Of a stretch of DNA of 64,000 nucleotides, positions 14,301 to 23,997 are shown one piece after another. The notes beneath the pieces are model-generated. The model was not told the DNA's origin. It searched no databases and worked only from the letters and a program-made list of their open reading frames with translations. Position 1 is the first letter of the stretch. Each line of letters opens with the position of its first letter. Position numbers and translations under genes: made by a program. Source of the stretch: Mytilus edulis (Eukaryota > Mollusca > Bivalvia > Mytilida > Mytilidae); contig NC_092344.1 of assembly GCF_963676685.1 (NCBI RefSeq), forward strand, positions 93,340,749-93,404,748, written 5' to 3'.

Positions 14301-16984
14301 TATCACAGGATTTTGTCTTTACTTATTCGGGACTACGGAATTTCATTTCTTTATATTCGGGGTTTCGGAATCAGACACCCCCAACCCCTAACCCCTAAAT
14401 TTATAGATTCTGGAACTAAAATACCACCGACTATTTCCAGAAATAATTTGAAATTACGGACCTACATGTAAACGTCAAAACTCCATTTTAATTCCCCTGT
14501 ACCCATATCATATATACTTACTCTATAGATAGATCATATACATGTATCTTATCTAATTCTATCCCTAGTTTGTTTACTCTTTGTCAGCATACAAGTGAGT
14601 TTAATATTTTGTAACTGAGACTGTATGATGATGCTAGCCTTTATAGGAAAGCTTAATTCCCTTTTGCAAACAAAACTGTTACTACCGATGCTGCTACCGA
14701 ATTGCTGATGGAGAAGGAATTGGAAGAAGACATTGATCATTGTGTTGATGATAATGTGCTACCTTTAGAAACACAGACTGCCCTGAAACGACTGAAATCT
14801 AGGAAAAGAGCATACATGAGTGGCGAGAGGTTGTGCGGTCTTGCCATGCTCCATGTTCATCGCCATAAGGATATCAGCAGACCAAAGTTATGATTCTAAA
14901 ACAATTTGACTGAACCCACCATAGAAATAATTGGCAAACTCTACTGAATCGAAGTTTGTTCTATGTTCTGGCGGCAGATTTAAATTGATATTTGGATGAT
15001 TATCTTACATACAAATTCAAATAAAGTTGTTAAAAATTTGGTATTAGTAAAAGTCTTTAAATATGAACAATTTATATAAAAACTGTCCAAATTCAAAACA
15101 TTATCAAACTCTCTAAAAATGCCTAGAACGCAGGATTTTGCACCATTCATTTCATACCCTCCAAAAAAATTTAACGCCACGCTTCGCTCGGCTCAATTAT
15201 TTTGCCTCACTAAAATAAGATGCCTAGTTACGGCCTTGTTATGATTCTAAAATGGCACTAAATTTTCACATTATCTAAATGTTAAGGTCCAATTTGAAAA
15301 TTGTATATATCATTATTTTAGCCATAAATTCCTAAAGGTCTTCTTCCTTCTCTAAATCTGAACATGCTGAACAAGAGTATATATGCATGTATGTATATAT
15401 GTTCCAATATCTAGGTACAGAACTGTACATGTAGCTACACAACAGCCTGGGTGGATTTTGCTTTTTCCACCAGCCCATCCTAGCTATAATCTTTTTTGTT
15501 GTTGTAAAAATAGTGATTACAAATGCCTATCTGCTTTTTTCAATTGACTGTACTTGCCAGTCTTTTGATTTAACAAAAGAAATTGCATGCCCACTCCTAT
15601 GGGTGTATACACAAATTACATCATGTTTCTGAATAATTTATATCTTCCCAAAATAATTTTAAAAAACGCTATAGTGATCATAGGAAAATAATAGAACCCT
15701 ACTGTTCATGCTGTTCAAACATACTCATGCAGTCATTGGGTGCACGTTTATAACAGGCAAGGGAAAACTGATTATTCCACTGTTTTGATTTGATCAAACA
15801 AATAGTTTTTTTTACAATTTATTTGAAAATATTTGTCTACAGATTACCATAGCATGTCTAAATTAAGCACCCTTAAAAGTTTGGGCATAAAATGCCTTGT
15901 GAGGGTACATGTAACTGGTCCTCAAACAGTATAACTGGGACTCATAAAGAAGAGGCGACAGAGTACAGTACAGATTAACAAAATGGAGCAGTTGCTCAGT
16001 CAATTTATAATGAACAAGGGAAAGACATTTGCTTGTATTATCATTATGCTATAATATGGGGACAAAGTCCCCAATAACAGTAGAAAAATCAATAAAAACT
16101 AATTTTTAAAAAAAATCGGGAAAATTTTCATTGTACTAATGAACTCAAAACCGTACAATTTTTTGGATGTCATGTTTTGAATTCCCGCATCTGCGCAGAA
16201 ATGTACAATGTACTTCCTTTTTCCGGTCTCGTTTGTATGAAACTTTGAGTAAAATATATATTTATCAGTCTAGTATAAAATAGGAAGGAACACAATACCA
16301 ATTTCAATTTTAGTAATTCCTTGATATGAAAAAACTTTACTTGATGATAGCATTTCTTTGTTTACATTGCATATGACATCATAACTTAAATAATGTCACA
16401 ACTAAAATCCCTAACAACAGAACCCAAATTGGAAACGTTACGTACGGTATTTCCGTTTCTTTTTTTTTTAACAAATATTTAAGTTACAAAAAAATAATTC
16501 ATACAGACTTCGTACCCATTAACAGGTTATGCCTACCTCATATTATTAATAAACATCATACGAAAGATATTTGTTTATGTTATTATAGGGTCATCATACA
16601 CAAACTGGTACCGACCAGTCATTGGATGTTAATTTTCTCATCAAAATATGATTGATCATCCTTGTTAACACCAGAAACAACTGTTTTAATATGATTGTAT
16701 TTCACAGCTTTTATAACATGCATATTAACTTTACTTTCTCTTTTTTCAGTGTTTGTGATGAATTCCACAAATCAACAAACCATGATACCTCCATTGTTCA
16801 ACGGGTTATCAACATTTTAACTTAATGTATCTACCTTTTCAAAAGTGTGTGGCGTGTATGTGTTTGAGCATTTGTCGGAACAAGTAGTTATATCATCTAG
16901 GACCCTATCAAATACTCCTGTCGCAGAGGTAAACGACAAGAATGTGAAAATAAACAAAAGTTCGTGTATCCTGATAGCCGCCAT
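5309..16984 (-). CDS. TMEM59: TMEM59-family transmembrane protein (six exons, complete)
   Basis: Coding exons in minus-strand order are 16984-16835, 11883-11778, 10819-10722, 8680-8479, 6402-6110 and 5440-5309. All junctions are GT-AG and the phases agree, giving 326 residues; vertebrate TMEM59 is about 323. The start MAAIRIHELLFIFTF opens a signal peptide (about residues 1-22). The lumenal part has repeated cysteine motifs (TTCSDKCSNTY, CKRGCRFF, CIFGCKNQVP) and an N-glycosylation sequon in LNMTMKG. Exon 4 carries the WSFYMRSGDGSVIV segment, like WTFYLQADDGKIVI of the human protein. One membrane helix lies at about residues 249-272 in exon 5. The cytosolic tail includes RLSINGDLEHI and AGPLPVKVKV, which align with conserved tail blocks. 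In vertebrates the protein sits in Golgi, late endosomes and lysosomes and promotes autophagic LC3 labelling of vesicles. Repeats fill introns 1, 3, 4 and 5. The identification is firm; the function here is inferred by homology. Confidence 0.93.
5930..6062 (-). repeat. SINE-like interspersed repeat, family S (copy in TMEM59 intron 5)
   Basis: The segment reads CTGACTATGCAGTATGGGCTTTG, then GACCTATAGATATTAATTTC, then CATTGGCAATCATACCACA. The same ordered blocks recur at 18400-18985, 40930-41107 and 59775-59922, and in opposite orientation at 31480-31603 and 35886-36175. It is a dispersed non-coding repeat of which this window holds at least six copies. Orientation is given relative to the copy at 35886. 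No A/B-box promoter is obvious in the copies, so SINE-like is a description and not a proven class. Confidence 0.65.
6525..6815. repeat. Interspersed repeat with GGGGGCATAA-type ends
   Basis: This intron 4 segment starts near GATGCCCCCACTTCC, contains AAAGGGGCATAACT and AAAGGGCATAACTC, and ends with ACAGACGGACAAGAG and a CGGGGGCATAAT block. The layout matches a dispersed non-coding repeat that I recall as common in molluscs. Two short open frames overlap it on the minus strand but have no domain and are shadows of the repeat. Confidence 0.45.
7329..8340. mobile_element. hAT-like element, long copy 1 (CAGGGCCGTAACTA ends, 5-bp TSD)
   Basis: The terminal inverted repeats are CAGGGCCGTAACTA on the left and TAGTTACGGCCCTG on the right. 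The element is flanked by a perfect 5-bp duplication, GTTAT at 7324-7328 and 8341-8345. No transposase frame survives. The interior includes a foldback at 7926-7975 (CAGGGACTTTCTATAC and its complement). Ends beginning CAGGG resemble hAT superfamily ends, and 5-bp duplications are known for some hAT-related clades, so the superfamily is inferred. It sits in intron 4 of TMEM59. Related copies lie at 13693 and 21688. Confidence 0.75.
8852..10578. repeat. Dispersed repeat with internal ~126-bp tandem units
   Basis: The element runs from GATGCTCTGCAGGGCACAG to TTTTTGCGGTCGTATAAA in TMEM59 intron 3. Its middle consists of about seven degenerate tandem units marked by AGCATATCAAA (9108, 9242, 9609, 9738, 9860, 9990, 10121) and the phrase TTGGACCAACTTGAAAACTGG. 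After the units come two copies of a CCTAAACTGTTGGGACC block. A decayed copy in the opposite orientation lies at 62090-62641. Open frames in this stretch are repeat shadows with low-complexity products. Its mechanism of mobility is unknown to me. Confidence 0.65.
9252..9501. mobile_element. Foldback MITE nested in the tandem repeat
   Basis: The left arm reads GGCCTAAAATAAAATATAG then TTTGTTTCCCCAATCCCGAC. The right arm carries GTCGGGATTGGGGAAACAAA and ends in TAGGCCT. The element interrupts one tandem unit, since the normal AGCATATCAAAGAACCCC phrase is split around it. The target duplication looks like only two or three bases (TCA on both sides). There is no coding content beyond an open frame that reads through the arms. 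Confidence 0.6.
10820..11777. other. TMEM59 intron 2, no recognised repeat
   Basis: This intron is AT-rich and non-coding. I see no inverted-repeat element, tandem array or RNA gene in it. Donor and acceptor are GT-AG on the minus strand. Confidence 0.5.
12110..12235 (-). repeat. Decayed fragment of family S repeat
   Basis: The sequence retains TTTTGCTCATTGTCGAAAGC, GTTGTTAACAT and CAAATATACCACATC in the same order as better copies at 40930 and 59775. It is strongly diverged, lies in TMEM59 intron 1, and is identified only by the order of these blocks. Confidence 0.4.
12735..12812. repeat. Short dispersed repeat fragment beside AT dinucleotide runs
   Basis: Between two TATATA-rich runs lies the phrase GCAACTCGTCTAAACATCAA followed by CTTTCGCAAATTTTTGG. 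I recognise this as a recurrent intronic repeat motif in mussels. The family call is from memory and cannot be checked here. Confidence 0.3.
13693..15238 (+). mobile_element. hAT-like element, long copy 2 with transposase remnant (5-bp TSD)
   Basis: Terminal inverted repeats are CAAGGCCGTAACTA and TAGTTACGGCCTTG. A perfect 5-bp duplication TTATG flanks the element (13688-13692 and 15239-15243). Subterminal GAGGCAAGTGAGGCAA repeats lie at the left end and TTTGCCTCAC at the right. The interior on the plus strand holds the end of a transposase frame (see 14702-14893). The element occupies part of TMEM59 intron 1. It is the best evidence that this family was once autonomous and hAT-related. Confidence 0.78.
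14702..14893 (+). pseudogene. hAT-type transposase C-terminal remnant
   Basis: The plus-strand frame reads KELEEDIDHCVDD, then ERLCGLAMLHVHRHKDI, and stops soon after. The second block resembles the conserved C-terminal dimerisation region of hAT transposases (a leucine-rich segment ending in MHIHR-like residues). Only about 63 residues survive; the N-terminal zinc-finger and catalytic parts are not recognisable upstream. The upstream ATG is fortuitous. It lies inside the long copy at 13693-15238 and is certainly non-functional. Confidence 0.6.
15239..16834. other. TMEM59 intron 1 remainder
   Basis: AT-rich intron sequence between the long hAT-like copy and exon 1. I see no coding frame or clear repeat ends. 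A dense ATATAT/TGTATA run lies near 15380. Confidence 0.4.
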
Positions 16985-17006
16985 CTTGAACAGCTGGTTT
17001 ATTTTG

Positions 17007-17016
17007 ATCACGTGAC
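17007..17016 (-). promoter_or_regulatory. CLEAR-like palindromic E-box upstream of TMEM59
   Basis: On the minus strand this reads GTCACGTGAT, nine of ten matches to the CLEAR consensus GTCACGTGAC bound by the TFEB/MITF family. It lies about 22 bp upstream of the TMEM59 start codon. TMEM59 acts in the endolysosomal and autophagy pathway in vertebrates, so lysosomal gene-network control would make sense. A single motif match is weak evidence. Confidence 0.4.
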
Positions 17017-17553
17017 AAAATAACAATCGATCGAGCACTCCGCGGTGATCGAATTATCCGTGACGAGTTTTATCATAATAATAACTTCATTAACTTTGTA
17101 CTGCCTAAGTAGACTTGAATGAAAAAAATCAATTTTCTTTTTGTTCTTTTTAAATTCATTTCCATTAAGGATTTGTATACAGTATTATAACAAATCACTG
17201 AATAAACTACAGAAACACAATCTTTCAGTGAGCTTTTCAATTCGACTGAATCAAACTTGAAAATATACACCTGTATTTGATAGTTGTCCTGATTTTTTAA
17301 AACAAACAGTGTATGGTTAGATAATAAAGATGTAACATTTTTGTTATATTCCGATACTGAGAACATTAAACCTAGAACAAATACTAGGAAATTTATGTTG
17401 CAAATCATGCCTAATTCCTTTTTCATTTTTAATAAATATATGTTTTAATATTTTTGATTTACGGACTGTTTATTGTGAAATCTAAAGTGATTTTGGTACA
17501 GCTTTGGGAACTGATTTCAACCTTTTCAGAGGCATAACAGCATCAGTAAAAAG

Positions 17554-17726
17554 CAGGGGCGGATGCAGGAATTTTCGAAAGGGGGGGTGCTAACCCAGGG
17601 CAAAGGGGGGGGGGGGGGGGGTGCAGGGGGGTGCAAAACATATGTCCCGATACAAATGCATTGATCGGCAAAAATAAAGGGGGGGGTGCGCACCCCCGGA
17701 ACCCCCCCCCCCTGGATCCGCCACTG
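17554..17726. mobile_element. hAT-like short MITE copy (TSD AAAAG)
   Basis: Ends are CAGGGGCGGATGCAGG and CTGGATCCGCCACTG, flanked by a perfect 5-bp duplication AAAAG (17549-17553, 17727-17731). The interior is G/C homopolymer-rich, with an 18-base G run near 17607, and non-coding. The proline-rich open frame on the minus strand is an artefact of the G runs. It shares the 5-bp duplication size with the long copies. Confidence 0.8.
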
Positions 17727-17756
17727 AAAAGCACTATTCGATTTATCATAAAATTG

Positions 17757-17907
17757 CGGTTTTAGAGTGGCAGGTAACCGGTCCCCCCTTTTTGTTGAAA
17801 ATTAAGTTGATTATTTATGGAATCACTGAAGCATGACTAGAGCGGGCCCCTTTTTAGGCAGTCAGCTTCCCCTCCCCTTTTATGAAAATTTCTTGATCCC
17901 GCCACTG
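17757..17907. mobile_element. hAT-like short MITE copy (TSD AATTG)
   Basis: The right end reads TTGATCCCGCCACTG. The left end is diverged (CGGTTTTAGAGTGGCAGG). AATTG occurs directly on both sides (17752-17756 and 17908-17912). The interior shares GAATCACTGAAGC and GACTAGAGCGGGCCCC with the copy at 18767. It lies only 30 bp from the preceding copy. Confidence 0.65.
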
Positions 17908-18576
17908 AATTGCGCATCTTTTCTAATATCAATTCAACAATGTTTCACTGAATGAAAGATACAATAAATTTATTTGTCAAATACGTGTGCACATATAAAA
18001 AATTCTCATTCTTTTACTCAAACCATCTAATATTATTTTTTATAGATTCTGTTATGATATTACGGATGCCAGTCTGTCCCTGACGGTCAACCGAGACGTT
18101 TGATATTATATATTAAATGTATATTATATTTGTACTGTATATAATTTAGTTATCTCTCCTGTCAATCCGGAGATGAAGAATATGAAAATGTGAAATCCCG
18201 ACAATTCATTTATCAATGGTGACACCAAAAACACAAGCAAACCCGCTAGTTTGTGTTGGAGAATTTGTACGCCTCGCGAATACTGCATGACTATGTTATT
18301 CTGGTATCAAAGCTTTTATATATATGTTCTAGGTAAAAGGGATGGTTTGGCGCCATCAAACATGCTTATAACTCGTGTTTAATTAAACCCGCCACTTTCT
18401 GTATGTGATTAAGTCAGGATCCTGTAATTCAGTGGTTACCATTTGTTGCTGTATATCATATACTTTTTCTCAAAGTCAGGCAGTGAGGTCGATGGTTTTC
18501 TCGTTTGATTTTTTTTTTTTTTTTTTACATTTGTCACTTCGGGTCCTTTTACAACTGGCTATGTGGTGTGAATCTG

Positions 18577-18702
18577 CAGTGACGGATCCAGGGGATGGTT
18601 CCGGGGGTTGGAACCCCCTTTTTTTTTTGGCCGATCAATGCATTTGAATGGGGACATATGGTTGGACCCCCCCTTTTTTTTAAATGGCTGGATTCGCCCC
18701 TG
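18577..18702. mobile_element. hAT-like short MITE copy (TSD ATCTG)
   Basis: Ends are CAGTGACGGATCCAGG and GGATTCGCCCCTG with a perfect 5-bp duplication ATCTG (18572-18576, 18703-18707). The interior carries CCGATCAATGCATTTGAATG, a phrase shared with copies at 17554, 20990 and 45736. It is inserted into a family S repeat. Confidence 0.8.
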
Positions 18703-18766
18703 ATCTGGGTTTGCTCATCTGATACGGTGAACTATATATAGTTGTTAACTTCTACGTTATTTGGTC

Positions 18767-18924
18767 CATAGGCGGATTTAGGGGGGCAGGGGGCCCGCCC
18801 CCCCCCCTTTTTGGGAAAAAATTTGGTTGCTTATATAGGGAATCACTGAAGCGTGACTGGAGCGGGCCCCCTCTTAGGTCAGTCAGTGGGCCCCCACTTA
18901 TGAAAATTTCCGGATCCGCCACTG
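18767..18924. mobile_element. hAT-like short MITE copy, diverged left end
   Basis: The element runs from CATAGGCGGATTTAGG to CCGGATCCGCCACTG. Interior phrases GAATCACTGAAGCGTGACTG and GGGCCCCC match the copy at 44460-44615 in opposite orientation. The expected 5-bp duplication is not clear (TGGTC on the left, TCAGG on the right). Insertion into the family S repeat is shown by the interruption of TTTGGTCTC. Confidence 0.65.
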
Positions 18925-18989
18925 TCAGGTCTGTAGTTGAGAGTTGTCGCGTATTGGCAATCATACCACATCTTCTTATTTATATATAA

Positions 18990-20250
18990 AGATCGAACTT
19001 ATCACAAAATCATCTTTGGACTAAAATTCATCAGATATAGACAGCTGAAATTTCGTTGAGATAACGACATCGATGAAAATTCTAGTTTAATCCGTACGTT
19101 GTATTTGTTTCTGCGATTAAAAGGAGATAGAATTAATGATTGGTGAATGGTTTTGTAATGTCCAACGCGATATTTCATTCATGTAATTTTAGGCTGAGAT
19201 CAAGTTTAAGACTTAAGTTGTAGGAGTAATCTGCAAAGGATCTTACGGAAAGAAAAACAAGAAATTTGGACTGCCATTGTTAAAGATGATATGATATATT
19301 TGGAAACTGGGGTAAATAACCAATGTGTCACCGGCAAAACTTTCGGACAAGTCATAGATGAAAAGAAATTTCGAGGGACAGAATGAAATAAACGCCCATT
19401 GTACTATAAAATTGATTTTGTTTTAGTTTTTGAAATGCAAAATAATGCAATATATAGCTTTAACTCAGACAATCTTACACAAAAAGTGCCGGCATCAAAT
19501 AACCACGAGGACTCAATATCTGAAGGACTTATATAAAATATTGATCAAATATGCTTATAGATAAATCGAAACAATTAAAGGGTTGAGATATACGAGGGTC
19601 AGTACGGGGTTTACCGAATAGAGAATAAAGGACCAATCCAACAAATATATGGCCCAACTTGAAAATAGAGAATATAGAAAAGTAGGACTAAAAAAATAAA
19701 AAAGAGAATAATGGGGTACTAAATATAAAGAATAAAGATTAGTGGAAAAAATTATAAAGGATAGAGAAAAATGGCTTGAAAAATTAAAGATTAGAGAATT
19801 GAAGGATCCCTATCTAGACCATCATAGAGACATTTCTTAGATACCATCCATTAATAAGAACTAAGATATTCATATTATATATTTATATAATCTCGGACAA
19901 CAACAACTTCTGGTTTAGATTGATACTCTCCAAATGTGATAAACGGAGTAGTTTCTAAACATATATGTTTTGTTCAACTTAATTCTGACTTGGATATAAA
20001 CATGAACACAACAGTCCATGCAAAAATAAAACAATTCCTATACACGTCATTATATAATATCCTTCTAACAAACACTTGTCACGGTAACAAACAATTTAAT
20101 CGTTGTACCCCCTCTGTAGTGACATTTTCACCTATTATGTCTGTTTGTTTTGTTCACACATCATTGTCAATATAATGAAAATTCATCCAACTGTGATACA
20201 TTACAAATAGGATGCTAAGCTAGCTAATCCACAATTTTCTACATAAGTAA
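18990..20250. other. Intergenic, with a degenerate AGAGAATA-rich tract
   Basis: No gene is visible. From about 19620 to 19805 the sequence is a purine-rich degenerate run built from AGAGAATA and ATAAAGA units, with no clean period. The rest is ordinary AT-rich intergenic sequence. Confidence 0.4.
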
Positions 20251-20254
20251 ATAC

Positions 20255-20395
20255 CTGTATCAAGTCAGGAATATGACAGTTGTTATCCTTTGTTTTATGT
20301 GTTTGAGCTTTTGATTTTGTCAGTTGATTCTCGTTTGATTAGAGACTTCCCGTTTTGAATCCCTCGGAGTTCTATTTAAGGCAAAGTTTGACAAA
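20255..20395 (+). repeat. Dispersed repeat with AAGTCAGGAATATGACAG motif
   Basis: The phrase CTGTATCAAGTCAGGAATAT, then TTTGAGCTTTTGATTTTG, then TTGAATCCCTCGGAGTTC is repeated, with changes, at 45311-45435. Two ordered copies in one window show a dispersed non-coding repeat. Its class is unknown. Confidence 0.5.
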
Positions 20396-20989
20396 ATAAT
20401 CTGTTAGTTTTTTTTTTTTTAAATAATTAAGTTGGATTAATTTCTCCTATAGCTCTTTGTTGTTAATTTTTTTTTGTTGGTGCACCATGCTATAAAATAC
20501 TACTTTTAACTGTATGGTATTGATACACTTAGTACTTGACACTACTACCTACGATGCTTGTACATATGTATCCGGCATGTCCGGATATCCCGGTCTTACC
20601 AAAATCTCTCCGAAATTTCTCATTTATTTAAAAACACGTGTACAGGTTGTCGGTATCACATTTGTCTTTCCTTTTTTTTGTGTTGTTTTTTTTTGTCGGA
20701 GTCTCTAGATTTGTTTGATTTGTGTGGTTTTTTTTGGGGCAGGGGGTTTACAACATATAACATAACATTGGCTAAAAAGTGTAGGGAAGTAGGGAATGGA
20801 TGGTGCAGAGACTATTCGTAAAAGATCTACAAAATAACAACAAATTCTCCAAACGACTATATTAAAGATAAAGATATATCCAATGCATGCACCTACTAAC
20901 GAGGTTCCTATCTGATAGATACATTGGAACATGATTCCGAAGATTCAAATAGTTTTACTAACACTCAAATTTGAGTCTTACCTTTTCTG

Positions 20990-21123
20990 CAATCGGAGGT
21001 TCGGGGGGTTAACCCCCCCTCTTTTTACGACGATAAATGCATTTGAATTGCGGGACAAAAGTTGGAACCCCCTTTTTATAATGGGTTGGGAACCCCTTTT
21101 GAAGATCGCTAGATCCGCCCCTG
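20990..21123. mobile_element. hAT-like short MITE copy, diverged
   Basis: The right end AGATCCGCCCCTG is typical of the family; the left end CAATCGGAGGTTCGGGGG is diverged. The interior contains GATAAATGCATTTGAATTG, matching the other short copies. I could not find a matching 5-bp duplication, so this is an older copy. Confidence 0.55.
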
Positions 21124-21687
21124 ATTCATTACCGACTAACAATTAATGTAAATAATTCATGACGCGACATCCCTATACTATAGTCTATAGCACTTGTAAT
21201 ATATTTAGTATTCTCAAATCAAACTTAAATGAATAGCATATTCAAGTGCTGTTCTAAAGTCAGAAGTTATGGACTTTAAACACAGAAAAGCAAAGGGTGT
21301 CGTGTGATAAGGAAAAAATCCTTATCTATGAGTTTTCGCGCGAAAAACATAGATTTTAGTAAAATTTCTAGAAACAGTTGAGTACATTCCCACATGAAAT
21401 ATACGTTTTGGGTGAAAAGTTTGCAGCCATTTAATTGTATGCACATCGATTGTAGATAATTGTAAAATCATGGCCACGCGAATATTCATAATATTTGAAA
21501 GATCTGACAATTTAAACTTTTCTCTAAAAAATTCTTCAATCTATAATTGTTTGTACTATACGTCAATAGCTAAACATTGAAGAATGTGGCCTTTAACTTA
21601 ATGCACCCCTCTTTTGCGTTTTTTTGGGGTCTTATTGAAATGAAATTGTGTAAATTGTTTCATGCCATGATTTTTTCAATGAGAATT

Positions 21688-22960
21688 CAGGGCCGTAACT
21701 ACATGGAGGCAAATGAGGCAAATGCCTCATGTTGGAAATTTCAAAAAAAAAAAAATGAAACAAGATTGTCTTCATATCAACCTGAATTGTTTTCACGGAA
21801 AGTGTCTTGCAAGAAGCAAGTTCTCTTCACTCTCTGATATCGCCCCTGCATGTTTTTCGTGACCCATGTTTCTATTTTACTTTTAGTTTTCAGAGTTGAT
21901 GGTCTATTGTTTGTACTTCTGTGTTCCGAGTGTGTCTTTTGTTCATTTATTGTCCTACTTTATAACTATAGTCTGCATAGTGTTGATTTTTCATTTGTAA
22001 GGTGTGGTTTTGCAATGTTGCAAGTCCACCGATGTCCAGACATTGTACGAGAAACTATTTTAAGAATATATACGATGCTACTGGACTTAGAAAAAAATTG
22101 TCGTTTCTGCATGGAGAATTGAACTTGATATCAAAGAATACAAAACTGGCTCTTTTTTTTGTAGATAAAACTAGATAGCTGACATGGTTTAAATTAAAGT
22201 AAGACCATCCATTGTTCTTGGTCTCAAATCATCTTTAAAAAAACGGCAATGTATTGCCATATGACCTTTTACATTGAAGGCTTAAACTTGCATGAAGTCG
22301 TGTTCAGACTCTTAAACAGAAAATAAAAGAATATGGAGTAAACGTGCACAGGACCTTATCTCACACAAAGTCAATACATAGAAAAAATACAAATGATCAA
22401 CGGTCAAAGTTTTTTCCTATTCTTCATCTTGATAGTTGATGGAAGGTCTTCAAAAATAAAAGAATCAAATGTTAATACCGTAAAACAAGGTCAAGATGGT
22501 CCTTAGTGTCGACATAAGCAGTACTAGTACTTATAGTATAATACTGCATTGTCACTATATTTAAATCTAGTCAAAAAAAAATCACCAAAGTCTGAATTAA
22601 GCACAATACAAGACAAGAACAGACAGACATAATGATGATGTGAATTTCGGTTTTTGCTTTATCCTACATATCGGTCTACATTTAATGTTGTCCCCGTAAA
22701 ATCTAAAAGTCTTAAATTACAATGAATCTATGTTTTTGCTTTGAGACAAGAATATTGTCGAAAGAAATAGCTAAAAATGAATTGCGTTTCAATGTAAGAA
22801 AGAGTCCGGGAAACGCTCAGAATGCACGATTTTGCGTTATTTTTCTCAGAGCTTCTGGGGGCCTTGAGAGGCCCCCATATACCTCGCCAAAAATTTTCGC
22901 CTCGCTACGCTCGGCGAATATATTTTGTCTCAATATTAAAAGAGACTAGTTACGGTCCTG
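21688..22960 (+). mobile_element. hAT-like element, long copy 3 with transposase remnant
   Basis: Ends are CAGGGCCGTAACTA and TAGTTACGGTCCTG. Subterminal GAGGCAAATGAGGCAAATG resembles the subterminal repeat of the copy at 13693. A plus-strand remnant near 21999-22070 reads VRCGFAMLQVHRCPDIVRE, a diverged version of the LCGLAMLHVHRHKDI block in copy 2. The flanks (GAATT and GAGAA) do not form a clear duplication. Position is intergenic between TMEM59 and calreticulin. Confidence 0.65.
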
Positions 22961-23289
22961 GAGAAACTGGGGAAAACTTTTCAGATAATACATTTTTTTC
23001 TTGTGAAGAAAATAAGAATCAAATAAGATATGTGATGATCAAGGATTTGTAGTCCTTTGTAGTAAAACTACTGTACATGTAATATGATTGAAAATCCTTC
23101 GGTAAGATGTATAAATACAGAATCAAATCGTGCATGAAAAATGTATATTACATGTATGGTCAATGACCTAGAATATATAAACAAAGTACAAATCCTTGGT
23201 ATACATGTCAACTGGCAGCATTTCTTTATTTTTGTATCCGTACCCCGAATAGCCTTTCTAGACCACTGAGCATGCATGATGAGGGGGGA

Positions 23290-23545
23290 ACAGGGGGTAC
23301 CCTTCTCCCTTCTCCCACCCCTCTTCTCCTTTCTCCTACCCCCGTTCTCCTTTTCTCCCATTAGAATAAAACATCTTTTGAGATATTTTTTCTTGAAATA
23401 TTAGAAAAAATTTTAAAAGGAGAGATATTTTATTTTTTCTCCTTTCTCCAACTTTTTCTCCTTTCTCCCAGCCTTCCTCTCCTTTCTCCTATCTCCTTTC
23501 TCCTACCCTCTTTCTCCCTGTCTCCCTTACCCCTGTCCTCCCCCT
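23290..23545. repeat. CTCC-rich polypyrimidine tract
   Basis: The plus strand is a long run of TTCTCCTTTCTCC-type units, broken by an AT segment at about 23360-23440. The glycine/arginine-rich frame read on the minus strand is a shadow of this tract. It lies about 600-860 bp upstream of the calreticulin start codon. Confidence 0.6.
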
Positions 23546-23997
23546 CCATGATTGCATAAACATTTCAGTACTAAATAATTCATAAGTGTATTTCATATAT
23601 GAAAACAAGCATGTATCAGGCACTAACAAAAACCCAAATAAAAAACAGATTTTTTTTTTCAAAAATGTTGTTGTTGTAGTTGTATGTGTATTGCATATTG
23701 TGTATTTAGGCCTATATTTTTTTTTTATTTATCTATTTTTTCAATTCTTACATAACATCTTCTCATGTTACATCTTACGTTCATGAAAAAACTTCTAACA
23801 AGCTTTTAATGATAAATGTTTCTCACGTTTCTTGATATAAGCTTAAACTAAGTTGGTCTGATCTTAGCTAATTTCGTGTTTTCGTGTCAGCCTATCCCCC
23901 CTTTTTGTGCTGTCAAAATCGGATTGGATATAATAAATATCCGTGGCACGGAAACAGCCGAATGTAACAGGAATAGATTGACGTAGATAGCCGGGCG

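Larger units (their letters stand above)
18400..18985 (-). repeat. Family S repeat interrupted by two short MITEs
   Basis: The blocks TTTTCTCGTTTGATT, CAACTGGCTATGTGGTG, GGTTTGCTCATCTGATACGG, ATAGTTGTTAACTTC and GCAATCATACCACATC occur in the order seen in intact copies (for example 40930-41107), but are split by insertions at 18577-18702 and 18767-18924. Removing both inserts restores the usual block order. The repeat is therefore older than both insertions. Confidence 0.7.

Noticed and set aside
18752..18964. Protein-like frame shared between 18752-18964 and 44435-44779 (both contain VADPEIFISGGPLTD)
   Set aside because: The shared sequence is the hAT-like short MITE in both places, not a gene family.
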